Shown here in pieces: positions 29,758 through 40,766 of a DNA stretch of 62,799 nt. This DNA comes from Bigelowiella natans CCMP2755 (taxonomy: Eukaryota; Cercozoa; Chlorarachniophyceae): positions 22,501-85,299 of the forward strand of contig ADNK01000247.1 of NCBI GenBank assembly GCA_000320545.1, read 5' to 3'. Position 1 is the stretch's first letter. Each line of letters starts with the position of its first letter. Made by a program: the position numbers and the translations under genes. Under the pieces are notes generated by a model. It was not told the origin of the DNA. It was given only the letters and a program-made list of their open reading frames with translations, and did not search any database.

Positions 29758-30470
29758 TTGTTTTAGGCTTATTGTGCTCAATACCTCATTTGACTAGAAA
29801 TTGAGGAAAAACTCAACCTACAACAAAGGGTGAGGGGTCTGGAAACATTTGGCAATTTGATCCTGCGTCAAGAAAAATACAATGTCGCATGACTGAAATA
29901 ATGACGAATGATCAAGTGCACGCATCAGAGATTTGGCCCAACTTTTCTGACTGCCCGGATTTTTCCTGAAAAAGAGCACTTCACGCTCGGAGGGAATCCC
30001 TATGGAAATGGCCTTTAATTTATGAAAACGGCTTACATCTCAAGGACAAAAGTGCGTCACACAAAGATGTATGCGGATTTCTCTCGGCGACCTGACAGAA
30101 TGATAATTCCAGCGGCGTAAAAGGTGAACTCTTTTGAATGTAGATCTAGCACTAAGCTACTTAGGGTTAGCTTCCAGTCGGAACTCGGAAACAAGTTGGA
30201 AACAAATTTAGGTGAAAATACCACAAAGAAACCGGTAAATGGTAAACGGCAAAGCCGGAATTAATGGGTTCTTCTTCCTTCTGCGAGCATATCTCAGCTC
30301 CATAGCGGGATGACTTTCCATTTGGCCCTGTCGACCTGTGAGATTGGAAGGAACTATTATTGGTGCGACATGGTAATAATAATAGAAATACAAAAAAATC
30401 CCATATAGACGCGTGTGTGCGTGTGCACATGGCGGTCATCAAGTCATCATTCCGATCCACAGAAACGACG
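29758..30470. promoter_or_regulatory. Divergent promoter region, CLU gene and NHL membrane protein gene
   Basis: About 700 bp between two start codons facing away from each other. AT-rich, no microsatellite and no obvious coding exon. The precise start of the plus-strand gene could also be the in-frame Met at 30429. Confidence 0.4.
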
Positions 30471-33400
30471 ATGATGGTGGTTCGTGATACGCACTATCGT
30501 TTGGCGGCGGCCTTCTTCTTTGCTACCGCGATTCTTCACCAGGCTGATTCTCAGATAGTGTCCGAGCCTGTAAGCATAATTGTAAATTGTGATGACAGAA
30601 TTAGCACAAACTCAATCAGAATCATTTATCATCTTGTCCAAATGTAATTTTCTTTTTGGACAATGAAAAATTGGGATTTATTGACTTGGAATGTAAATAT
30701 TACATCTCTGAATTTAAATGGAACTCGATCCGTCAAGTTCGAATTCACAACACTCATTGCAAATGGGCAAGGTGCACAAGATGGATTACCAAACCAAGCT
30801 CAAGGTCATCACAAACAATTTTATTAGCGCTTTACTAAACAAATTTCCAATATGTACAGTTCACTCTCCTAGGGGAATTGTCACTCGCATAAGCACTGGG
30901 GAAATATATTTTGGAGAAAATGTACCAGACAACAAGATAGATTATGCCGTGTTGAATAATTATTGTTCATCAGAACCTTCCATTGTTACGTAAAATCGAC
31001 CCAATAACTTTTACCATCACAACATTAGTTGGACCAGAAGACGATGTAAGTTATTCCTCAATATCACCAAATAGCCATCACGACCGAATTTGATAAACAG
31101 ACCAGTGGAGGACTTGTTGATGGGATAGGAACAATAGCCAGGTCTTACAACAAAGTATTGAGATCGTTCTGTCCTCTCTGAATTGAAGTATCATTTAAAG
31201 ATTTAGGGAAATTGAAAGATTATCCTGGCAGGACGCAGAGGAGACCTTGCTTCTAATCAGCGATCAGGTATGATACAAAGGAACAAGTAGATCATCAATC
31301 AATCTCATCCTTTGGTGGTTCTTATGCAGACGAATAGTCGAATCCGATTAGTTGACGTCGAATCCCTGGAAGTATTTATTATGTCTTTAATTGAAACTAT
31401 ACTGAATACTATTTTTAATACATGTTCTATCATATTCGGCCAATAATGGCTCGTAAGACGACAACTGGTATATGACCACATTCTGAACATCTGAACTTTG
31501 TGTTCTAATCAAATCATTACATGTTGTAATTAGTTGCTGGTGGAGGAGCAGAAGGCGACGGATTAGGAACTAATGCCCTTTTCATAGTCCGTATATTGCA
31601 TTTGGTTATCGTGCCTCTAACATAAATATATGTTCAGCGTCCCCGAACAGTGAATGCTGATGTTCAGCGGGGATATGCTTACGTGGGGCAGAATGGCAAA
31701 ATACGCGCTTTGAAGCTTAATGACTACGAGGTATTCTAAAGGAAAATTTTAGAGGGAATATAATTTTCTTGAATAGGTTACAACCATCGCCGGTGATGTG
31801 ATTCAAGGCGTTAGCGATGGAATCGGTACGGCAGTAAGGATACGGGAGGTTCAAACTGCTGAACTTCGGAATGGATTCTTGTACTTTTATTTGACTCAGT
31901 ATTGATTTCATTTCGATTCAATGAAAGTATGTGTCTAGGTATTTCGTCGATGAAGTTACCACAAATTTCAACCAAATGGCCTTGAGAAGATTGAACGTGG
32001 ATTCTGGAGAAGTCGTTACGTTGATCAGAACTGGGTAATCATCAGAAAACTCAAAGTAAATTGAATTGTTAACATTTAGTTTGCTTTGCCAGGGATCTAG
32101 TTAGCTCCAACAGTGATTTAGAGATTAGAGGAGGATTCGGGATCATATTGTCGCCTCTTGATTCGAATTCAGACCCGACTTCTATTATTACAGCAAACCA
32201 TGTCGGTGAATAAATTGAGCGACCTTCTATCTGTTTATTATAATGTGACATGAATCAGCGAGACCGCGTAATTCATCGAGTGGATTTGGCAAACCAAACA
32301 CTTTCTGTCGTCGCAGGAGTAGGTCGAATAATCACGTTTTAAACGAAAAATAATCTAAAAGTGGAAGCACCTATTAATCTCGTAACAACAAACAGCTGGT
32401 CAGTCGTTAATCGTGGACGGAGTTGGCACGAATGCTAGATTCGAATTGGGACCAGAGGTACTATGTGTCATTATAAACATATTGGAAACCGTAATGGATG
32501 TTTAGAAATATTTTCTTAGGCTCTGCATCATATCCCAGGAACAAACAGGATTATAGTTGCGGAGGTTATCAAACGTGTTGCCAACTTTCGTGAATAAATG
32601 TATCTTGACATTAACCTAGGATGGAGCACTTCGTGAAATGGTGTTTTCCACACCCCCAACACCAATTCCAACAACAAGCCCTACAACTGAAACAGCAAGT
32701 CCTACATCGATTCAAACACCAAGCCCAACTATAACGCCTCAGTTGTCTGTTTCGGTTTCGATATCGTAAGTACATATACCTTTGGTTTATGAATATATTA
32801 ATATATTAGCGAATGCAAGTGAAATTTTAAAATATTTTTACTAAAAGGTCCATCGTTCTTCATGAAAGTTTCCCGCCATGGGACTCCTCGGATATCAATG
32901 GTGAAGGGACGACGACATTTTTCCTGACTAATAATCGCGCTCCAGCCTCTGCAGTTCAAATTGTATGCACTTCATCTGATGAAACTATTGTGAGAGTAAA
33001 TGCTGTAAGTCCCAACTTTGGTAGCGGATACGTAATTCTACCGGGAGAAGAGGCTCCATTCATTGTTGAGTCGACCTATGATCCATTGCACGTGGAACGA
33101 TATGCAATTATCGAATGCATGGTGTCTAGCGAAACAGTTGTGTTGGGTATTATTACGGTACCGGTCACAGTGAGAGATGTAGTGTGGCCCAGGGTGACAG
33201 ATTGGCTACTTTTGATTAGAGGTAACCTTCAAGTCAGCTCACTCTTTGAGGGGGGCTACACAGTCACAGTGAGTGGATCTACAAACATCACTGCCCTAAT
33301 AGAGTCAAATATACCAGCAGGGACGATTTATCCACAAGGCTTGTGTCCGTCTGTTACAGTCGGTGGCTTGCAAGCTCCGGTAACATCGTGCACATTTGAT

Positions 33401-36027
33401 AGCGTGGACTTCATTACACCCGCTTTTCAAGGACTTTGTGAAGTAGATGAGACCGAGTGTGGATATCAAACCATCCAAATGTCATACCCAGACGGGTTGA
33501 TTAGCTCTGGACTTCAGAATGAAAGCGCTGGTGGAATCATCGTATGTGATGGCAGTTGTCCTATCATGGGCCGCGGGTTCTACTACACTTCAACTTGTGT
33601 GGGTTTTACAGCTCCAGAGTTATGCGCTAGGATAGAGAACGACCCCTCAGGGTGTGCTTTTGGGTCCGGCGACAATTGTCGTCCGTGCTCTGAAAATGCG
33701 TTTTGCCCAGGCGGGAGTCGAATGTGGCCACGTGTCGGTCGAAATATTTTATACAGAATAATTTAAGAAATTTATATGCTTGCTGGAATCAACCTGATAA
33801 TACCAAATTTTATATAATCATAACTGCCAGGATATTGGACCTCGAGTGAATCTGTAGGGACAGTAGTACGCTGTCCACCACCTGCAGAGACACGATGCCA
33901 AGGATGGGACGAAGTAAGATCTGAACCAGATTGTGCGCAGGGCTACGAAGGGAATCTGTGTGGGTCTTGTTCCAATGGTTTCTATGAGCAGCTTAACGAA
34001 TGCATCAGATGCCCTGATTCTTCAGAAAATATCTTGCGTATCTTCATTCTTATTATTGTCGCAGCACTTCTTTTTGTTGTTGTTTACGCTGGGCTGGTGT
34101 ACAGTGATATCGGCGGTGGGAAGGAAGAATATAAAGATTTGATAACATGGCAGGCAAAGGATTTTGTCATATGGACAATCTTAATCTTACAGCTATTTTC
34201 GGTGGTCACCTCCACGGCAGGAGCAAATGCTTCGGCGGCGACGACACTGTTAGCATGGATCAATGTTGTCTCGCTTGACTTCCAGGCTGTCGGTCCAGAA
34301 TGTTTCTCCACTTCTGATGAGGCTTTTCTTAGAGAATATTTGATGTTCTCTGTTATCCTTTTTGCTCTAATTGCTACTGCACTACTGAGTGGGAACGGTC
34401 CATGCTCAGCCATATTGAATGAAACTGGTACTCAAGGAAACTGGGGCAGTCAGTTAAAGACGGCGAGGGGATACTTAATGACGATGCTCATATTTCTTTA
34501 CACTCCTGCAACATTCCTTGCAGCAGGCGCCTCCTACTGTATTCCCTCAAACGATGAAAATGATGGTGACACTTTAGTGTCCTGGGCTAACCCTAATTTC
34601 GAATGTGGAGGCCCTACCCACCTTCCTGTTATGACATTAGGGCTTATTGTCTTATCTCTGTACAGTATAGCCTTTCCAATTTGGTCCTATATGAAGATTC
34701 GTGGAGTATATAAGTCTAATAATCTGTCAAAGTTCGGGGCTCGTCACTATAGAAAGTTGTGTAACCTAAAAACCAAAACTCTGATTTTTACCTTTTCAAT
34801 TTTGGATATCAACAGTACCAACACTTGTTGTGTCACTCAGATTTTTTGGAGACGATTATTATCCACAGTATTACTGGGTTATACTTTTTGTCTTGCACTG
34901 CAGCAGCAACATACTGAATATTCGTTTCTTGCTTGAAGGTTCTGCAATGTCAAATGCTATTATCATTTACACTCTGCCTTACTCGAGTATACTTATCAAA
35001 TCATGAACAGCCTGAGCAAGTAAGATAAACAAACTTCAAATTTTGAGAATGATCGTTTAAACGTGAATTCTGGACTAACTTTAGTTATCGAAGCTCATCA
35101 TTAATGTAATCGCGATATGTACCTTCCTTGCTCTTGTGGTACATTATGATTGATTTTTAAACAGAATCTAAATCTTGCGGGACATTATAATCAATATCTA
35201 TCATCTTGCTACTTAGTTACACCTGAGACCACATGTTCGACACATGGCATGGAAGCTTCCGGTCCAAATTTCCTTGATGATACTACTCATATTTGTGAGT
35301 TTGCTTGAATTCTTCAACTACTTGTTCCTTGAGCAACAGGCTGTGTCAAAATCATTCGTTGAAGGTGGGACACATTGAACATTGAACATTGAATTGATAC
35401 CATATTGGTACCCGTTGGATTTTAGATGTATGTTCCTGCATATTCCTGTTAGGATTCTCTTACTTCATACTTTGCCTGGCTCTGTTGAACTTCATGCTTT
35501 TGGGATACTCCTTCTGGTTTGTTGTAATTCGCAAGAAAGAGCAAGACTACTATATTCAGCATTTTATGATTCAACGCCAAGGTACGTCATAACTTTATCT
35601 TCTAATGCACTTTACCTAATTCTTTTCACTCATAGCTCCAGGGCAGTTATCTCGTCGAAGTGGATCAGTGTCTAGAATAAAACGTGGACAATCAAAACGA
35701 GGTGATGGTCTAGAGGATGGTCAAGATTTCAATCCCGTATACCGGCACGCTATGGTCTCAAATGGATTTCAACCTTCTCAATATTCAAGACAAACGAGAA
35801 ATTCGTTAAGCGCTACTCGCGCTATGCACTATCTTCCAGAAAGAAATTTTGTTTCACCTGATGCTCAGGAACGAGCTAATTCCGGAACGTTTTCTCCTCG
35901 TAGCCAACACTCTACTGTGAACATGGTGAACATGAGAAATGGTGACAGCATCCATCATCAGCCAGAAATTAGCATTACTGCTGAATCAAAATCTGTATCT
36001 GCTTTATTTCGGTCAAACAAATGGTAA
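30471..36027 (+). CDS. NHL-repeat, Cys-rich, multi-pass membrane protein
   Basis: Multi-exon gene. The first exon (30471..30569) encodes a signal peptide (RLAAAFFFATAILHQADSQ). Following exons carry NHL beta-propeller units: GGLVDGIGTIA, TNSRIRLVDVES, VAGGGAEGDGLGTNA, YVGQNGKIRALKLNDYE with VTTIAGDVIQGVSDGIGT, and VDGVGTNARFELGPEALHH. A Pro/Thr linker (about 32645-32750) precedes a beta-rich ectodomain and a Cys-rich region (CRPCSENAFCPGG, CAQGYEGNLCGSCSNG). Then come membrane spans from ILRIFILIIVAALLFVVVYA onward (34030-35300, about seven to nine) and a basic, Ser-rich cytoplasmic tail in the last exon (about 35637..36027). Such receptor-like proteins are common in stramenopile genomes. Ligand and function are unknown. 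Exons in the 30.6-32.6 kb part are short and their borders approximate. Confidence 0.75.
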
Positions 36028-37849
36028 ATGACAATGTTTATGGTTCTAGAGCTAGATGCAGATTTGCAGTAAACACATGCAGCTAGAAATATCCAATAAA
36101 TTACATCGTAACAAAAATGTCTTCAGAAATAGATTGCTTGCTTAAGGGGGACCATGAGATTGTCTTTTAAGCACCAAACATAGCTCATTTGCAAATTTGC
36201 TGTGGTGTCATCATCACAGCATCGTCCAGTTCATCGCAGCCTATGTGCACACAACATCACCGCATGAGATTCAAATGGTCCAAATTCGGACATTCGCCTG
36301 CTAGCTCGCGTTGCAGTCCACGCTAGCATGGCCGGAATTTGTCTTTGCTAATTTGATCATGTCTAGATGTGTGCTAGTGTGCGCAAATGTTGGCTCAGCT
36401 CACAATGTCGCCATCAGGATCGGATGCAAGTTGGGATCCCAGACGACACGGTTTCATCGGTGGTGCACGCTGCACGTGTTGCATGCATGCTAGCATGTAG
36501 CATGCACGTGGCTAGCGTGTGGTTGACAACAGCTAAACAGCTCACGTGAGCTGTGGGCGCGCGTTCGTTGTTCATGAATGGATCACATGGTTGCCACATG
36601 CTAGCTAGCTAGCTAGCACGCCGCGGTGCCGCAGACTAGAATCGGCAACATCGCATCGATCGCATCATTGTTGGATTATTTGGTGTTGCGGATGGTCGGT
36701 GTTTGTGCACGCCATTCTTCTGCAGAATCGTGAAACTGGTCTGTCTAGCTGTCTAGCTGTGCTGGTGTGTGGCGGAACACAATTGCACATTGTGACAATG
36801 GCATTGATGATGCAAAAGCAACGTGCGCAAGCTAGCAAGAGCCACACGTTGAACAGGCATTTGCACGCAGCAGCGCCTGCAAACAAGCGAAAAACCATTG
36901 CGAGGACTTGTCAGCACCCTGCTAGCTGCAGCTAGCCTGTCCAACTGTTGAACATCAATCGTTGCGAAACAAACGTGATGGAGAACTGCATTTCCAAAGT
37001 GCTGCACAAGACTTGCAAAGTGCGAAACGCAAAGCCTCGAACTAGCTTCAGTGAGGACTGATTGGATTTGAAAAATTGGCACTCTGGCTAGCTCTAGAGC
37101 TAGCTGCGTGGGGCAGCGCATTCAGCAGCAATGTGGCGGCGATGCAAAGCATGTGCTCTTCGCAGAAACTTCGTGAAGGCTACATCTACACGATGAAAGC
37201 AGCCGGGTCGTCCGAAGCGAGGACCTTTTTGTCACCAGAGACCATTGAACAATGAACAATGAACAATGAACAATGAACAATGAACAATGAACAATGAACA
37301 ATGAACAATGAAGAAAGCGTTGATCAAAACTGCATGCGCCAGAACCACATGGGAGACAGGCATTTGCACGCAGCAGAGCCTCAACAACACTCGTTGCAAG
37401 GACTTGTCAGCACCCTGTTGGTGAGAGACACAAAAAATCAGCCGCATCCCATGAAATTGGCATGGATGCCGATTGATGGTGCCGTTGAGATGTGAATTGA
37501 TTGGAACTAAAGCTGGCATCTTGGATGCCGAACAGCAGCAAAATTGTCGAGCAGGACAATGGTTCGACGGAAAGCCCTGTCAATTTCTTTGTCAGTCGAA
37601 GGGACACCAGATGTGGCCCGAAAGCGTTGATCAAAACTACATTGAATTGAGAGCGGTAGTCGTCAGTCTCAAACACGATTATCCACATGGCTCCATTTGC
37701 GATAAACAAACAAAAAAATTTATCTGCGACATACAAAACAAGTCGTTATTTTATGGAAAACAACGCCGTTCAATGTTTGCAAACCGAGGAATTTGATTCT
37801 TTCGTGGCTGCAATCGCAGCAAGTTGGAGCACTAGCCCAGGAGAACACG
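36028..37849. repeat. Intergenic DNA with diverged repeats and many GCATGC/GCTAGC palindromes
   Basis: No coding signal. Palindromic hexamers GCTAGC and GCATGC are frequent at 36300-37120. A block at about 36850-36935 recurs diverged at about 37355-37425: both contain CAGGCATTTGCACGCAGCAG and AGGACTTGTCAGCACCCTG. A heptamer array lies between them. Confidence 0.7.
37243..37312. repeat. (AACAATG)n heptanucleotide tandem array
   Basis: About nine to ten near-perfect copies of the 7-bp unit ATTGAAC/AACAATG. A much shorter relative (three copies of ACATTGA) sits at 35370-35392. Confidence 0.95.
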
Positions 37850-39605
37850 ATGGCGTCGTCCCAAACCCAATCGAGACCTGTCCAGCTACGAAAACTTCTT
37901 TCAGCCTGCATCGACTGTTCCAGAGCTGCAGGAAAGCTGATTCGCTCAATAAGGGAGAAGGGCGCGCTGCAGGCGAAGGACAAGGACAAAGGTGGGGATG
38001 ACGGCTCAAATGGGGAGGTGGATGAGAAGGACCTAAAGGACCCTGTGACCGTCGCGGATTTGGAGGCCCAACGACTCATCGAACATGCGCTAAATTACGC
38101 TTTTCCAGGGATCAACACCGTAGGTCGGAGCTCTGTGTCCTCAAGGGTTATGTCATGTTCAAACATATTGTAGCCGAGCTCACCCCACCTCAAACCACCC
38201 TTTCTTTTCCCTCTGTTGTAGGGGAGGAAGGCACGCTGGACAAACCAGATGTTCTGTTCTCTCCGAGTATAGATCTGGTAAAAGACACTCTTCCCTCCGT
38301 ATACGATGCGGTACCGCCAGAAGATATTACGATTTGGATTGATCCAGTCGATGGAACGAAGGTCGTGCGTGTGTGCATGCGGTGAACCACTTCCACTGCC
38401 GCACTCACCTTCATTTGAGATAATCGAACGGTCATCCACACAGCCACCATTATAAACTGTTAGTCGTTTATCCTCGGGAAGCTGGACGTTGTGACCTGTC
38501 TGATTGGCATCTCGGTTAGGGGTTGTGCTACGGCGGGTGTTATCCACTATCCGTGGAGGGAGGGGGGGGGCAAAACAGGTGTTGATGATGAACTATTTCA
38601 CTCACGTTGGCATCATAGAATAGCAAATCATTTTGGTTCGCCTGAGCATTTATACAGTCACGCACGTACGCAAATTCAGTCTGGGGCGTGCGAGGACATG
38701 GAGTTGGAGGTGACATCATCGCTTCGTGCCTGAAGACACTCTCCCTGCCTGATCGAGTGAGTGGATATCAGGAACAATTGATAAAAGATAAAAATCTTCA
38801 ATGAAACGGAGAGCTAGTAGAGAACGAAAACACATCGTTGAGGATTGCTTTGTATTCATAGAAGCGTCGAAGAGCTCTCATATGGTTCGGGGAGAAGGAA
38901 AAACTTGCTAAAGCTTTAAAAGTAGCATTAATAGCATGCATTAAATGCAGTTTCAATGGCTGTACTAGTAACTGTTGTAGTACTGGTAATATTTTTGTTT
39001 ATACCTATTCGCAACCCCCCTCCACAGAAAAGCTTCATTCACGTATCGTGTATTTTCATTATGATTATCATCATATCATTGTTGTCATTTTCCTCATCTC
39101 GTATTCTCCCATAGAATGTAGAAAGGCCTCTAGGTGAAGTTGTCACCTCAGGGAGTGCTGGAAACATGATAATGAAGGTGTCGCTTGAGTGCAACGCGAG
39201 AGCCGAGCTTTCATATTTGACCGCGTATACACTCAAATGTGTCCTTATTCAAGAAAATAGACAGATGTCTAAGTTGATAGGTATTCGTTTAAGACTTCGC
39301 TTATTCTGTACGTCATCTTCCAAATTAGGTTGTGGAGGGGGAGGTAGATGTGTACTTCCAAACAGCAAACAATAAGTGGGATACATGCGCTGCAGAGGCC
39401 ATTCTAAGAGCAGCAGGAGGAAATCTCACTGATTTCTATGGCCGCCAGTACTTCTACGACAAGTGAGGATGGGAGGGGGGGGTATAAGCTTGCATTTTCT
39501 TTATATCTTCATTCACTCTCTATCTTTCCGCGTGTCCCCATCAGAAACGCAAAACATCGCAATTCGACTGGAGTTCTCGCGACATTGTTTGACCACGAAA
39601 CGTAA
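37850..39605 (+). CDS. 3'(2'),5'-bisphosphate nucleotidase-like, inositol phosphatase superfamily
   Basis: Eight exons in phase: 37850..38123, 38222..38361, 38464..38578, 38680..38756, 39028..39042, 39115..39177, 39329..39462 and 39545..39605, giving 292 residues. Superfamily motifs occur in order: KDPVTVADLEAQRLIEHAL, FPGINTVGEEGTL (split by intron 1), DITIWIDPVDGTK (metal-binding DPxDGT), LDVVTCLIGISVRG, TVWGVRGHGVGG, VVTSGSAGNMIM, then NKWDTCAAEAILRAAGG (WDxxA/E) and LTDFYG. Members hydrolyse 3'-phosphoadenosine 5'-phosphate from sulfation reactions, or inositol phosphates. The GEE...DITIWIDPVDGT spacing favours the nucleotidase group. No leader peptide, so probably cytosolic. One exon is only 15 nt (KSFIH) and replaces the usual variable stretch before the GGAGNK-like motif, whose second Gly is Ser here. 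Confidence 0.88.
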
Positions 39606-40766
39606 TTAGACCACTACCAAACATTAAAAGATCCATATAGTTAGAAGAGTATAGAGGAATGGAAGATGAGAGGAGAGGGGGGGGGGGTACAAAAAGGGAA
39701 GAAATGAAAATATATTTATTGGCACCGGCTGGATTGGGTGGTCACTTGCCAAGTTTTCACATGCCAAATAGAATTGGAAGGAAAGTCTTGAAGATATATG
39801 GCAATAATGACGTGCAGGTACTTACCCAGATGTGGCGATGAGGATGATCTTGTTAAAGCATGCAATGATGAATTTAAAAAGTAGATCAACTGTAAGAAAC
39901 ATGCACGGTGTACATGCTATGCTGGCGGCTAAAATTTGACGTCTAAGCTATAGTGCCGTTGCTGACATTGTTCACAATGAGTTTGCACGATGGGTAGTAG
40001 GCGCAAGATCATTGTTGACACTGGGAAAAGGACTAAGTCTACTAGTCTAGTAAGCAGATGTTGCATCCGCCATGATCTGTTATTTATAATCTACATGCAG
40101 TGTAACTTGCATTGTGGCAATAGCATGGCATGTCTTGTACGTACGTGCTGGACCATCCCCGGAAAATTATAAACTTAACGACAGCTGGCGGCATAGTTCT
40201 ATACGTACGTGTGCATATGTACCTAATGCTTAGCTCCCACACTGCCATGCATGCTACATCCGGTATGCAATAAGCACGTACTGTAGTAGTCATGTGCGAG
40301 ATGGCGCCGGCGAGGCGATCGAATAATGTAATGAAATAGTTACTACATTTTTTCATTGCAATCATCATCCTAATTATGTAGCCATAAAGGCTCTATATAC
40401 AACATATGGCACAAAAAATACCGCGCAACATATGTTCGTATACGTGTGTACGCTATATAGCCATAAAGGCTCTATATAATCTAGTAATGTAGCTAGTCTA
40501 GTTGTCATCAATGATGCAGCATGATTATCATGATCATGGCAGCATGTCTAGATGTGTCTAGCTAGCTAGCTAGGTACTCTACTGGCGTGCTATTAGGCTA
40601 GCGTGTGTAAACATCTTAATCGGTTAATATAAAGGGTACCCAGTTCAATAATGGTACAATATGATTGTATACTTCGACCATCGGCACCATAAACTTGCTT
40701 TCATTTGCCGGATGCAAATGCGATACATGTGCTTACAGACGAGTTATTAAAGGGATATTTTATTCA
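39606..40766. other. Intergenic between convergent genes
   Basis: No gene seen. The part at 39850-40740 is AT-rich with scattered palindromes (TACGTACG, GCTAGCTAGCTAGC at about 40555) and a repeated element ATATAGCCATAAAGGCTCTATATA (about 40378-40400 and 40456-40480), itself nearly palindromic. Confidence 0.6.
40378..40480. repeat. Twice-occurring imperfect palindrome
   Basis: The sequence TAGCCATAAAGGCTCTATAT appears at about 40380 and again at about 40458, each with AGCC...GGCT arms able to form a small hairpin. Confidence 0.75.
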
